A stretch of DNA of 61,710 nucleotides from SKPT01 sp040905445 (GCA_040905445.1 JBBDRN010000005.1:1-61710); one strand, 5' to 3'. Counted from the stretch's first letter, positions 53,009-60,804 are shown. Program-made: numbers and translations. The notes: generated by a model from the letters alone, not told the origin.

Positions 53009-55075
53009 TTATTCCTGTCCGAGGATCTGGCCCAGGGGGTTGTCGCTGTCTTCCAATTGCAGGCGGATGCTCGCCGGCGCCTGCTGGTCGGCGAGGATGA
53101 TGAGCTTGCGGCGCTGGGCGAGCCCGTCGGCGAGCGTCTGGAAGTACCGCCGCGTCACGTAATACTCCGGCGCCTGCTCGTAGGCCGCCCGCTGCGCGAG
53201 GATGCGGCTGGCGCGGGCCTGCTCGCGCAACGCGACCTGCCAGCGGTCGGCGCGGGCCTCGTGGATGAGCTGCGCGGCCCGGCCCCCGGCGTCGTTCATC
53301 AACGCCTCGATGGCGAGCTGCTGCTCATGGATCTGCGCCTCGAGCGCCTCGTCTTCGCCGACCTCGTCACGCTGGCGCTGCATGGTGCGCAGCGCGCGAA
53401 TCGCGTCGTTGACCGCCAACGCCTGCTGGTGCGAGCCGGCGATCTCGGCGAGCTGCCCGATCGCGTCGCGCTGCGCCTGCTGCACGGCGACCTCGTTCTC
53501 CTGGAACACGCCGATCAGCTCGTGGAAGCTCGCCGCCACGTCCTGCGCCTGCGGCGGGTGCACGCCCAGCGCGCCGACGTGCACGATCTCGATGCCCAGG
53601 CCCGTCAGCGAGCCGCGCCGCACCGCGTCGACGTCGGCCTGGATGCGCTCGCGCATCGTCTCGCCCATCGTTCGACGATCGACCGTCAGCAGCTCGTCGA
53701 CCGTCCGCGTCGAGAAGTAGCGGCTGATCTGCCGCTCGGCGAGGTGACGCAGCAGGCGCTCCGGGTCGCCCGCGAGTTGGGCGTAGGTCTCGAGGTTCTT
53801 GATGCGCCACCGGATGGAGATCTGCCCGCCGACCAGTTCGCCCACCGGCGTGTCGGGTCCGAGGTCCACGCCGCGCACCTGCGTCGGCGCGGTGAGCAGG
53901 AACGTCTCTTCGCCGGCGTGCTCGTTGGTCCAGAGGATCGCCACGTCCGGGTCGATCAGCTCCTCCTTGGAGCCGAGGATCATCTCGCGCACGCGGTAGG
54001 CGTCGAAGCGCTCGGCCCGGCCGATCGGCCAGGGCCACTTCCCCCACACGCCCGGCTCGACGACGCGCGGCGAGCCGCCGAACGTCGTGATGATCGCCTG
54101 CTCGTGCGGCGCGACGATCACCAGCGTGCTCGCCGCCAGCAGCACGACCGCGGCGAAGATGATCAGCGGCGCGATGGCGCGGGCGAGCAGGCGGTAGAAC
54201 CAGCTTCGCGAGACCTCGAACCCGAACTGGTAGTTGATCGTCTCGCCGACGATCTTGCCCAGCGACTCGGGGCGCGTCAGCCAGCCGAGCACGCGGCTGT
54301 CAAAGGCCGGACGCACCGCCTCGCCCGCACGCCGGGGGCGGTACATCGCCAGCAGGAACTCGATGAGGATCTCGACGCCGAGCACGACCATCACGGCGGG
54401 GACGATCAGCGCCATCCAGCCGAGCACGACGATGTTGCCCAGCAGGGCGACGACCGCGCCGAGTGCGATGAGCACGGCGACGGCGGCGTTGCCCATGAGG
54501 TACGCCGAGCCGCCGCGCAGCAGCACCCAGGCGGGGACCCTGGTCATGCCGGCGACGTAGCGCGCGACGAGGAAGGCGAGGAAGCCGACCACACCCGCGA
54601 GCAGGGCCACGACGCCGGCGCTCGCCTCGGGCGAGAGCACCGCCGGGCCGAGTTCACCGGCCGTGAGCGCGCGGTAGTTGCGCACCAGCCACGCCCCGCC
54701 GACCAGCAGCAGGTACGCCGCCATGAGCGCGCTGACCGTCGGCAGGCCGAAGCGGTAGAGGTTGTCCAGCCGCTTGCGGGCGAGCTGCAGTTGCTGGCCC
54801 GCCTCCTCGAACAGCGCAGCCGTCCGCGCGTCGGCGCGGGCGAGCTGCTCGGCCTCGAGGGCCTCGGCACGCTCGAGCCGATGCTGGTTGTAGATCACCC
54901 ACAGCATCAGCCACAGCGGCAGCCCCCCAAACAGGTGCAGCCCCGCCGCGTGCAGCGCCGTCGACTCGGCGTAGAGCCCGAGCACCGCCATGAAGATGGC
55001 GAGCCCGAGCTGAGCCGCCAGCCCGACCAGTGCGGCATGGGCCGCCCGTGTGTATGTCTGTTGATCCTGGCTCAT
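53009..55075 (-). CDS. Polytopic SPFH/band-7 protein, HflK-like
   Basis: Predicted 688 residues, much longer than standard HflK. The first 310 residues hold about seven hydrophobic segments (for example AALVGLAAQLGLAIFMAVLG; AVLIALGAVVALLGNIVVLG), then a last helix (about 320-340) and a band-7 domain (VAPHEQAIITTFGGSPRVVEPGVWGKWPW). The C-terminal half is coiled coil and resembles HflK. A polytopic membrane module fused to SPFH is unusual. The ATG at 55075 has AAAGGA upstream; the frame to 55123 is not needed. First gene of the SPFH operon. Confidence 0.8.
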   Translation of the reverse strand: MSQDQQTYTRAAHAALVGLAAQLGLAIFMAVLGLYAESTALHAAGLHLFGGLPLWLMLWVIYNQHRLERAEALEAEQLARADARTAALFEEAGQQLQLARKRLDNLYRFGLPTVSALMAAYLLLVGGAWLVRNYRALTAGELGPAVLSPEASAGVVALLAGVVGFLAFLVARYVAGMTRVPAWVLLRGGSAYLMGNAAVAVLIALGAVVALLGNIVVLGWMALIVPAVMVVLGVEILIEFLLAMYRPRRAGEAVRPAFDSRVLGWLTRPESLGKIVGETINYQFGFEVSRSWFYRLLARAIAPLIIFAAVVLLAASTLVIVAPHEQAIITTFGGSPRVVEPGVWGKWPWPIGRAERFDAYRVREMILGSKEELIDPDVAILWTNEHAGEETFLLTAPTQVRGVDLGPDTPVGELVGGQISIRWRIKNLETYAQLAGDPERLLRHLAERQISRYFSTRTVDELLTVDRRTMGETMRERIQADVDAVRRGSLTGLGIEIVHVGALGVHPPQAQDVAASFHELIGVFQENEVAVQQAQRDAIGQLAEIAGSHQQALAVNDAIRALRTMQRQRDEVGEDEALEAQIHEQQLAIEALMNDAGGRAAQLIHEARADRWQVALREQARASRILAQRAAYEQAPEYYVTRRYFQTLADGLAQRRKLIILADQQAPASIRLQLEDSDNPLGQILGQE

Positions 55076-55203
55076 CGATCCTTTCCGCTCATGTCGCCCC
55101 GCGCAAACTCGCTGCCGCACCACAACGTATCATGGACGCGGCCGCCAGCAGACGGCCGACCCCACGCCCAGCCCCACCCTTCCAGGCATCCGGACCCGCT
55201 TTC

Positions 55204-56277
55204 ATGCTCGGACAACTGCTCACCATCGCTGGCAACACGTTCACCGAAGCCATCCGCCAGCCCATCTTCACCGTGCTCGTGCTGCTCGGCGCCGTGGCCC
55301 TTGGCCTGAATCTCCAACTCGCGGCCTACACCTTCGAAGACGACACCAAGATCCTCATCGACCTGGGCCTCAGTACGGTGTTCCTCGTCGGCTTGTTCCT
55401 GGCGGCGTTCACCGCCACCGGCGTGCTCGCCAGCGAGGTGGAAAGCAAGACCGTCCTCACTGTCGTCTCCAAGCCCGTCTCCCGACCGCTGTTCGTCGTG
55501 GGCAAGTTCCTCGGCGTCGCCGGCGCCATCGGCGTCGCGTTCTACGTGCTCAGCCTCATCTTCACCTTCACCGTGCGCCACGGCGTGATGCAGATCGCCA
55601 GCCAAAGCGCCGACACGCCCGTCATCACCTTCACCCTCGTCGCCCTGCTTGCCGCCGCGGTCATCGCCGGCGCGGGCAACTACCTCTACCAGTGGGTGTT
55701 CACCTCGACGTTCATCGGCACGTTGGCATGCACGCAGACGCTCGCCGCGCTGTTGCTGCTGGTCGTCGGCCCGACGTGGCAGTTCCAGCACCCGCTCATG
55801 ACGCTCATCCACCCCGCCGCCGATCCACCGCTCATCGAGGTGATCATCGGCCTGGTGCTCGTCTTCCAGGCGGTGCTGATCCTCACCGCCATCGCGATCG
55901 CCGCGTCGACGCGCCTCGGGCAGGTCATGACGCTCATGGTCTGCATCGGCGCGTTCCTGCTCGGGCTCGTCAGCAACTCGTTCAGCGCATGGGTCGATCT
56001 CCAGCTCAACGTGCCGCGCGGCACGGACGTGTTCGACAGCCTCGGCGCGATCTTCCGCGCCGACGTGAGCCTCGGCCAGCAGTTGCTCTACCTCGTCGCC
56101 AAGCTCGCCTACCTCGTGCTGCCCAACCTCCAGTTCCTCTGGCCCGCCGACGCCCTGACCCAGGGCAGCACGATCACGCTCGGGCACGTGGGCATCGTCA
56201 CCGTCTACGCGCTGCTCTACATCGGCGTGGTGCTGGGTCTGGCGATCGCCCTCTTCCAGACCCGCGAGGTCGGCTAA
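55204..56277 (+). CDS. ABC-2-type transporter permease
   Basis: Predicted 357 residues with six or seven membrane helices and the ABC-2 pattern SEVESKTVLTVVSKPVSRPLFVVGKFLG after the second helix. The N-terminus FTEAIRQPIFTVLVLLG is typical of NosY/Gld-type permeases. It is divergent from the SPFH operon and has no ATPase beside it; the ATPase at 49073 is a candidate partner, though distant. The ATG at 55204 starts the family-typical N-terminus; the frame is open from 55030. No Shine-Dalgarno. Confidence 0.82.
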   Translation: MLGQLLTIAGNTFTEAIRQPIFTVLVLLGAVALGLNLQLAAYTFEDDTKILIDLGLSTVFLVGLFLAAFTATGVLASEVESKTVLTVVSKPVSRPLFVVGKFLGVAGAIGVAFYVLSLIFTFTVRHGVMQIASQSADTPVITFTLVALLAAAVIAGAGNYLYQWVFTSTFIGTLACTQTLAALLLLVVGPTWQFQHPLMTLIHPAADPPLIEVIIGLVLVFQAVLILTAIAIAASTRLGQVMTLMVCIGAFLLGLVSNSFSAWVDLQLNVPRGTDVFDSLGAIFRADVSLGQQLLYLVAKLAYLVLPNLQFLWPADALTQGSTITLGHVGIVTVYALLYIGVVLGLAIALFQTREVG

Positions 56278-56307
56278 GGGCAGCGCCCGCTTCACCAACA
56301 CCCCCTT

Positions 56308-56409
56308 TAGAGCCCGTTCCATCCAACCATAGCGGGTGCCGCTGGCAAGGCCATCCTCGGCCTTGTCAGTGGCACCGGACTCGCTACGAATGGGTTGAAG
56401 GCGCTCTAG
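56308..56409. repeat. Family A repeat, copy 6, internally deleted
   Basis: Has both outer arms (TTCCATCCAACCATAGCGGG and CGCTACGAATGGGTTGAAGG) and the first hairpin (GGCAAGGCC-type/CCTTGTCAGTG) but lacks the second hairpin. The left hairpin arm has GCTGGC in place of CACTGAC, which breaks pairing. Confidence 0.75.
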
Positions 56410-56622
56410 CCGCCGTGCCCACGCCGTGCTTCCCGCCACCGCGCACCCGGCGCCGGCAGACTCACCTCGCCGAATGTCGCCTACGGGCTTGCTCAAGGGG
56501 ATCACTGCCTGAGTAAGTAACGATCAACAGGCTCACACACCACGGTGGCGAGCGCCAGAACACCCCCCCCGCCACACGCCCCGCCACACGCCCCACCACA
56601 CCGCCACATCTCGCCCCAGCCT
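56410..56622. other. Spacer before the P-type ATPase stop
   Basis: A 213-base region with C-rich microsatellite-like runs (56562-56620, CCACAC and CCCC repeats). No gene, promoter or clear terminator is seen. Confidence 0.3.
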
Positions 56623-58647
56623 TCACGCGGGCACGGCGCCTGGCACGGCCTCCGCGGGCGGGGCGCCGACGGCTTCGTCGCGCGCCTTGCGCTCGCCCCG
56701 CCGCGCCTGCTCATGCTCGGCATGCTCGATGTGCTCGCCGGCCCGCACGAGGCGCGCCGAGTTGAACACGACCATCAGCGAGCTGACCACGTGCAGCACC
56801 GCGGCGAGGATCGGGGCGATCTCGCCCGCCGCCGCCAGCGCCAGGAAGACCACGATGAACCCGCCGCCGATCAGCATGTTCTGCTTGACGACCTTGCTGG
56901 TCGTCCGCGACAGGTTCACGAGGAAGGGGATGCGGTTGAGATTGTTGTTCATGAGCGCGATGTTGGCGGAGTGGATCGCCACGTCGCTGCCCGCGGCGCC
57001 CATCGCGATGGAGATGTCGCCCGCCGCCAGCGCCGGCGCGTCGTTGACGCCGTCGCCGATCACCGCCACGCGATGGCCCCGGGCCTTGAGTTCGTCGACC
57101 ATCTCCAGCTTCTCGTGAGGCAGCACCTCGGCCTTGTACTCGGTCCCCATCTGCGCCGCGACGCGCTGGGCGACGCTCTCGCGGTCGCCCGTAACGATGA
57201 TCAGCCGCTTGAGCCCCATCGTGCGCAGCTCGTCCATCGCCTGCGCCGCCTCGGGCCGGGTGTTGTCCGCGAGCCCGATCCACCCCAGCAGTTGGCCGCC
57301 GCGAACGACGAACAGCGTCGAGAGCCCGTGCGCCTCGGGTGAGGCGAGCGCCTGTTCGACCTGCTCGTGAATCGCCTTGTCCTCGATCTGCTCGAGCACC
57401 CAGTTGCTTCGGCCCACGAGCACCGGCTGCCCGTCGAGCGACGCCTTGACACCCCGGCCGGCGACCTCCTCGAACTGCGCCGGCTCATCGAGGTGCAGCC
57501 GCGCCTTGCGCGCCACCGCCGCGATCGCCCGCGCCACCGGGTGGCGTGAGTGCTGCTCCAACGCCGCCGCCGCGCCCAGCAGCTCCGCGCCGTCGACGCC
57601 CTCGACCGGGCTCAGCCGCGCGACCTCGAGTTGCCCCGTCGTCAGCGTCCCGGTCTTGTCGAAGACGATCGACGTCAAATTGCGCGCCGCCTCAAGGTCA
57701 ACCACGGACTTGACGAGCACCCCCAGCCGCGCCGCCGCCGACAGCGCCGCGACCATCGCCGTGGGCGTCGCGAGAATCAGCGGGCACGGGCACGCGATCA
57801 CCAGCATCGCGATCGCCCGCGACAGCGCCGTCTCGGGGTTGCCCGACTGGCTTGTGAAAAACCAGACCACGAACACCAGCATCAGCACCGTCGGCGTGTA
57901 CCACGCGGCATACCGGTCAATCATCCGCACGACCGGGATCTTCGTGCGCTCGGCCTGCAGAATCATGTCCTTGACGCGCCCCAGCGTCGTGTCCTCGCCC
58001 GCCTTGGTCACTTCGATGTCCATCGCGCCGGTCAGGTTGATCGTCCCGCCGAACACCTCGTCGCCCTCGTTGGTGTCGACAGGCAGTGACTCGCCGGTGA
58101 TGTTCGCCTGGTTGACCGTGCTCTGGCCCCGCACCACACGCCCGTCGGCGGGAATGTTGTCCCCCGGACGCACGCGCACGATGTCACCCGGCGCAAGCTG
58201 ATGCGCCTCGACCTCCGTCTCGCCGGCGTCGCTGACCTTGTGCGCCCGCGTGGGCGTGATGCGGATGAGCGATTCGATCGACGCCTGCGCGCCCAGGGCC
58301 GTGCGGTTCTCGATCAGCACCGACAGGATCATGAAGAAGGCGATCGCGCCGGCTTCGAGATACATCTCGCCGGCGAACGCGGCGGCGACCGCCAGCGCCA
58401 CCAGCTCGTTCATGTGGTAGTGGCCTTGGTAGAGGTCCTTGAGCGCCACCCAGACCAGCGGCGCGCCGAGCAAGATGGTCGCGACGCCGGCGAGCAAATC
58501 GGCAATGTCGGGCGAGGCGAAGGTGAATTTCGCGATCACGGCACAGATAAGCAGCGTTCCGCCGCACAACGTGACCATGATCTGAAGCCCGACCCGTCCG
58601 GTGCGGGCGTCAACCTGGAGGTCGTCCTTGATGTAATCATGGGCCAT
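56623..58647 (-). CDS. Heavy-metal-translocating P-type ATPase
   Basis: Predicted 674-residue P1B ATPase that pumps metal ions out at the cost of ATP. Seen: actuator motif TGES (184-187), membrane metal site Cys-Pro-Cys (286-288), phosphorylated Asp330 in DKTGT, nucleotide-site HP in HSRHPVARAI and hinge GDGVNDAPAL. No N-terminal metal-binding domain; instead a short head. The last helices carry HVVSSLMVVFN in place of the usual HEGS/HEGG, so Cu, Zn/Cd or Co cannot be chosen. AGGAA lies 11 bases upstream of the ATG. No regulator is adjacent. Confidence 0.92.
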   Translation of the reverse strand: MAHDYIKDDLQVDARTGRVGLQIMVTLCGGTLLICAVIAKFTFASPDIADLLAGVATILLGAPLVWVALKDLYQGHYHMNELVALAVAAAFAGEMYLEAGAIAFFMILSVLIENRTALGAQASIESLIRITPTRAHKVSDAGETEVEAHQLAPGDIVRVRPGDNIPADGRVVRGQSTVNQANITGESLPVDTNEGDEVFGGTINLTGAMDIEVTKAGEDTTLGRVKDMILQAERTKIPVVRMIDRYAAWYTPTVLMLVFVVWFFTSQSGNPETALSRAIAMLVIACPCPLILATPTAMVAALSAAARLGVLVKSVVDLEAARNLTSIVFDKTGTLTTGQLEVARLSPVEGVDGAELLGAAAALEQHSRHPVARAIAAVARKARLHLDEPAQFEEVAGRGVKASLDGQPVLVGRSNWVLEQIEDKAIHEQVEQALASPEAHGLSTLFVVRGGQLLGWIGLADNTRPEAAQAMDELRTMGLKRLIIVTGDRESVAQRVAAQMGTEYKAEVLPHEKLEMVDELKARGHRVAVIGDGVNDAPALAAGDISIAMGAAGSDVAIHSANIALMNNNLNRIPFLVNLSRTTSKVVKQNMLIGGGFIVVFLALAAAGEIAPILAAVLHVVSSLMVVFNSARLVRAGEHIEHAEHEQARRGERKARDEAVGAPPAEAVPGAVPA

Positions 58648-58815
58648 GCCGGTGGTTCCTGCGCATCGAGGACAGCGCTGACGAGGTGAGGCGCCAGGCG
58701 AAAAGCGGTGATCTCCCTCGCCCGGCGTCAGACGGGGCCGCGGGCGGCGCTACACCATACGGCGGGCCATGCTAAAGAGTTCGCCATGATTCCACCAGCG
58801 GGCGGGGTGGAGGCG
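58648..58815. other. Spacer upstream of the P-type ATPase
   Basis: 168 bases up to the IS1-family element; nothing recognised. Confidence 0.3.
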
Positions 58816-58823
58816 TGGTTCCG

Positions 58824-58844
58824 GGTAGTGGGTCATTCTGAATT
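58824..58844 (+). repeat. Left terminal inverted repeat
   Basis: Begins GGTAGTGGGTCATTCTGAA. The transposase stop codon (58833-58835) lies inside it. Confidence 0.9.
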
Positions 58845-59732
58845 TCGCGGCCCGTAAGGCCCTCGCTTCATCGCCCCCGCCTCGATTGCGGCCTTTTCGT
58901 CCGCTTCCAGCAGCCCCACCAAATCCTCAATGCTCCAAGGCGTCGTCGTCACCCCGGCCTCCATCGCGGGCGTCACCCGGATGCTGCTGTGAATGCGGCA
59001 CAGATTGTAGTGGGCGAAGTGCAGGGCAATCGCCGCCTCGTGGTTCTCCACCTTCTTAGAGAATGCGTTGGTGAGCCGGGTGAACCGGCGCATGCTCATC
59101 CTCATGGTGAGGTTCTGGCGCTCGACGTAGCTGGTGTTGATGTGCTTCGGATCGGGCGAGCCGACCCGGGCGTAGGGCTTGGTGCCGACGCAGCGGCCGG
59201 GGCTGTAGCGGGCGCTGGGGCTCTTGCTTTTGAGGCGGGGATCATCGCCGTATAGCTTGATGAGCTGGGCGTAATCGACGTAGGGGCCGAAATTGTCCAC
59301 CACCGCCCCGACGTAGGCCTCCAAGCCGTCCGTCGTGAGCTGGACGCGGCTGGTGAGCCGGCCGGCCAGGTCGTGCATGAAGTCGAACGCATGGCCGGAA
59401 TCCCGCTCGCCTACCAGCCAGCAGATAGCGAGCTTGGTGTCGGCGTCGATCGAGGTCCATGTCCAGACGTCGCCGACGCCGGCCGCACCCCGCTCCACCT
59501 GCTTCTGCTTGGCCCCCACGAAGGCCCAGATTTCGTCACACTGGACGCGATCGGTGTTGAGCCCCCGCACGTTCTCATCGTGCCACTGTTGGCACACACG
59601 GCCCATGTCCACCAGCAGCTTGGTGACGGTGTTCTTGCTCACGCCGGTCATGCGGACGGTGCTACGGATCGAGCAGCCTTCGACCAGGGCGGAAATGATT
59701 TGGATTCGCTTTTCGGGGCTGAGCTTTCGCAT
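58833..59732 (-). CDS. IS1-family transposase
   Basis: Predicted 299 residues, one uninterrupted frame (no programmed frameshift as in classical IS1). The N-terminus is a helix-turn-helix (EGCSIRSTVRMTGVSKNTVTKLL) binding the ends; the DDE catalytic domain shows CDEIWAFVGAKQKQ (Asp66), WTSIDADTKL (Asp96), TTDGL (Asp135) and SYVERQNLTMRM (Glu204), which are typical of the family. GGGAGG lies 6 bases before the ATG. It appears intact, so the element may still be mobile. Transcription is probably controlled at a palindrome over its -10. Confidence 0.93.
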   Translation of the reverse strand: MRKLSPEKRIQIISALVEGCSIRSTVRMTGVSKNTVTKLLVDMGRVCQQWHDENVRGLNTDRVQCDEIWAFVGAKQKQVERGAAGVGDVWTWTSIDADTKLAICWLVGERDSGHAFDFMHDLAGRLTSRVQLTTDGLEAYVGAVVDNFGPYVDYAQLIKLYGDDPRLKSKSPSARYSPGRCVGTKPYARVGSPDPKHINTSYVERQNLTMRMSMRRFTRLTNAFSKKVENHEAAIALHFAHYNLCRIHSSIRVTPAMEAGVTTTPWSIEDLVGLLEADEKAAIEAGAMKRGPYGPRNSE

Positions 59733-59753
59733 GACCGGCCTCCCTTACCTACT

Positions 59754-59773
59754 ATTATTGTAGCTACAATAAT
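59754..59773. promoter_or_regulatory. Perfect 20-bp palindrome over the transposase -10
   Basis: ATTATTGTAGCTACAATAAT. On the minus strand it includes the -10 TACAAT, 16 bases after the -35 TTGCAC (59779-59784). The core TGTAGCTACAAT recurs at 59806 and 60032, each time at a -10. Likely a repressor site. Confidence 0.7.
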
Positions 59774-59784
59774 TCGGGGTGCAA
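59757..59784 (-). promoter_or_regulatory. Transposase promoter
   Basis: TTGCAC (59784-59779) - 16 bases - TACAAT (59762-59757) on the minus strand, 25 bases before the ATG at 59732. Confidence 0.6.
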
Positions 59785-59789
59785 GGGGG

Positions 59790-59817
59790 TTGACGAAGAT
59801 ATTTTTGTGGCTACATT
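59790..59817 (+). promoter_or_regulatory. Promoter and operator of the small passenger regulator
   Basis: TTGACG (59790-59795), 16 bases, TACATT (59812-59817). The box TGTGGCTACATT (59806-59817) covers the -10. The ATG at 59824 follows after 6 bases with no Shine-Dalgarno, so the mRNA would be leaderless. Confidence 0.6.
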
Positions 59818-59823
59818 AGTGGT

Positions 59824-60027
59824 ATGGCCGGGCGCCCGCCGAAGCCGGAGGATCAGCGCAGGACAGCCCCGCCGCTGCGCATACGGCTGAGCCCGGCCGA
59901 GCGTGCCGCGCTAGACGAAGCGGCACAAAAGGCCATGGAGGGTCAAGTTGGGCCAGGATCGGGAGTTACGGCTACGTGGGCGCGCCGAATCCTACTCGAT
60001 GCGGCGAAAAACACCTTGCGAAAATGA
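59824..60027 (+). CDS. Small basic protein, possible ribbon-helix-helix regulator
   Basis: Predicted 67 residues. After a basic proline-rich head (MAGRPPKPEDQRRTAPP) comes LRIRLSPAERAALDEAAQKA, a strand-helix start typical of ribbon-helix-helix or MobC-like DNA-binding proteins, then ATWARRILLDAAK as the second helix. It is divergent from the transposase gene, and both promoters carry the same box, so I infer that it represses both. No database family is claimed. Absent from simple IS1 elements. Confidence 0.65.
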   Translation: MAGRPPKPEDQRRTAPPLRIRLSPAERAALDEAAQKAMEGQVGPGSGVTATWARRILLDAAKNTLRK

Positions 60028-60043
60028 CAAATGTGGCTACAAT
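60016..60043 (+). promoter_or_regulatory. Third promoter with the TGTGGCTACAAT box
   Basis: TTGCGA (60016-60021), 16 bases, TACAAT (60038-60043) within TGTGGCTACAAT (60032-60043). No coding frame follows on the plus strand; a hairpin does, so the product may be a small RNA. Confidence 0.5.
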
Positions 60044-60049
60044 CGGTCG

Positions 60050-60115
60050 ATAGAAAGCTGTGGACGGGAGCTGCAACTCCCGTCCACAGCGGCTGACGAA
60101 ACTTTTGTCACCCGT
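60050..60115 (+). ncRNA. Candidate small RNA with a strong hairpin
   Basis: Starts about 7 bases after the -10 at 60038. Contains a perfect 13-base stem, CTGTGGACGGGAG and CTCCCGTCCACAG around CTGCAA (60058-60089), followed by TGACGAAACTTTTGTCA (60093-60109), which is also self-complementary. No T run, so the 3' end is unclear. It could equally be a terminator of the small regulator gene. Confidence 0.35.
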
Positions 60116-60120
60116 CATGA

Positions 60121-60192
60121 TTAGCGATCGTCGTGCTTCATCGTGACGAGGTGGCGGCGTCGCCACCAGTGTAGAACCTCTTCTGGAGTCAT
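60121..60192 (-). CDS. Possible 23-residue small protein
   Basis: An ATG at 60192 preceded by AAAGGAG with 5 bases between opens a 23-codon frame, MTPEEVLHWWRRRHLVTMKH and three more, ending TAA at 60121. The Shine-Dalgarno is near perfect, in contrast to many genes here. No known function. It lies downstream of an 8-codon frame and a 13-base stem, in a leader-like order. Confidence 0.4.
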   Translation of the reverse strand: MTPEEVLHWWRRRHLVTMKHDDR

Positions 60193-60215
60193 AAGTCTCC
60201 TTTCTGAAGAGGGCC

Positions 60216-60256
60216 GACTAAGGGCCGGTAACCGACAAGGTCGCCGGCCCTTAGTC
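60216..60256 (-). promoter_or_regulatory. Stem-loop between two mini-ORFs
   Basis: GACTAAGGGCCGG (60216-60228) and CCGGCCCTTAGTC (60244-60256) form a perfect 13-base stem with a 15-base loop. The stop codon of the 8-codon frame (60251-60253) is inside one arm, so translation of that frame would open the stem. There is no T run. Possibly a translational switch for the 23-codon frame. Confidence 0.45.
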
Positions 60257-60277
60257 AATCGAAATGTGCGTTCTCAT
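60251..60277 (-). CDS. Possible 8-residue leader peptide
   Basis: ATG at 60277, AAAGGAG 7 bases upstream, reading MRTHISID and TAA. Together with the stem and the next frame it resembles a leader-peptide switch, but nothing shows that it is translated. Confidence 0.3.
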   Translation of the reverse strand: MRTHISID

Positions 60278-60335
60278 GGGCTCACTCCTTTCTTGTGTCT
60301 GGCACGCCGATCGAACAACGATCAGCGTCGGGTAA

Positions 60336-60737
60336 TCAAAACTTCTCGACCCCAATCGGCTCAACTTCGTCCTGTTCGGTTTCCATGCCGGCCAACCTCC
60401 ATTCAACCGCGCGTCCCCCCTCGGGGCTGGGGCGCTTCTCGAAATCTTCCGGCTTCTGTTTATATATCACCTGTCGTACGCTGTTCTTGGGAACCTCCAG
60501 ATCCTCAGCGATTTGGTCGAACGAGCGCCACCTGTTGTGGTTCTCCATAAAGTATTCCAACAGGCGGTCGTGCAAAGTGGGTCGGCCCTCGCGGGCAACG
60601 CCAGCTTCCCTCGCCATACGTTCAAGCAGTTCAATCGCCGACGTTTCACTCTGCTGGTACAGCTTGTTGAAGGTCGCTACCACTTCCGCCTCCAGTTGGA
60701 GCCGGCTGGACAAGGCTTCGAACGGGTTGGGCTTCAT
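60336..60737 (-). CDS. Passenger protein with probable winged-helix segment
   Basis: Predicted 133 residues. The N-terminal half is helical (SSRLQLEAEVVATFNKLYQQ), the C-terminal part (LLEYFMENHNRWRSFDQI; AEDLEVPKNSVRQVIYKQ; VEWRLAG) has the order helix, recognition helix, wing of a winged-helix domain. GGAG lies 8 bases before the ATG at 60737. Its promoter is covered by a palindrome, suggesting autoregulation. Acidic C-terminus. No named family. The gene reads toward the mini-ORFs, perhaps as one transcript. Confidence 0.6.
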   Translation of the reverse strand: MKPNPFEALSSRLQLEAEVVATFNKLYQQSETSAIELLERMAREAGVAREGRPTLHDRLLEYFMENHNRWRSFDQIAEDLEVPKNSVRQVIYKQKPEDFEKRPSPEGGRAVEWRLAGMETEQDEVEPIGVEKF

Positions 60738-60776
60738 GGCGATACTCCGACAGGGGGGGTGGGGTCGATGTGTTAC

Positions 60777-60804
60777 AGTGTAACCCCCGAACCACACCAG
60801 TCAA
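60777..60804 (-). promoter_or_regulatory. Promoter of the winged-helix passenger gene, with palindrome
   Basis: TTGACT (60804-60799) - 16 bases - TACACT (60782-60777) on the minus strand. GTTACAGTGTAAC (60772-60784), a perfect palindrome with a central base, overlaps the -10. Confidence 0.6.

Noticed and set aside
53057..55309. 750-codon open frame antisense to the polytopic SPFH gene
   Set aside because: Arg/His/Asp-rich shadow with no domain.
58833..59732. Programmed frameshift as in classical IS1 (InsA-InsB)
   Set aside because: The transposase is one continuous frame with HTH and DDE parts; no second frame or slippery run is needed.
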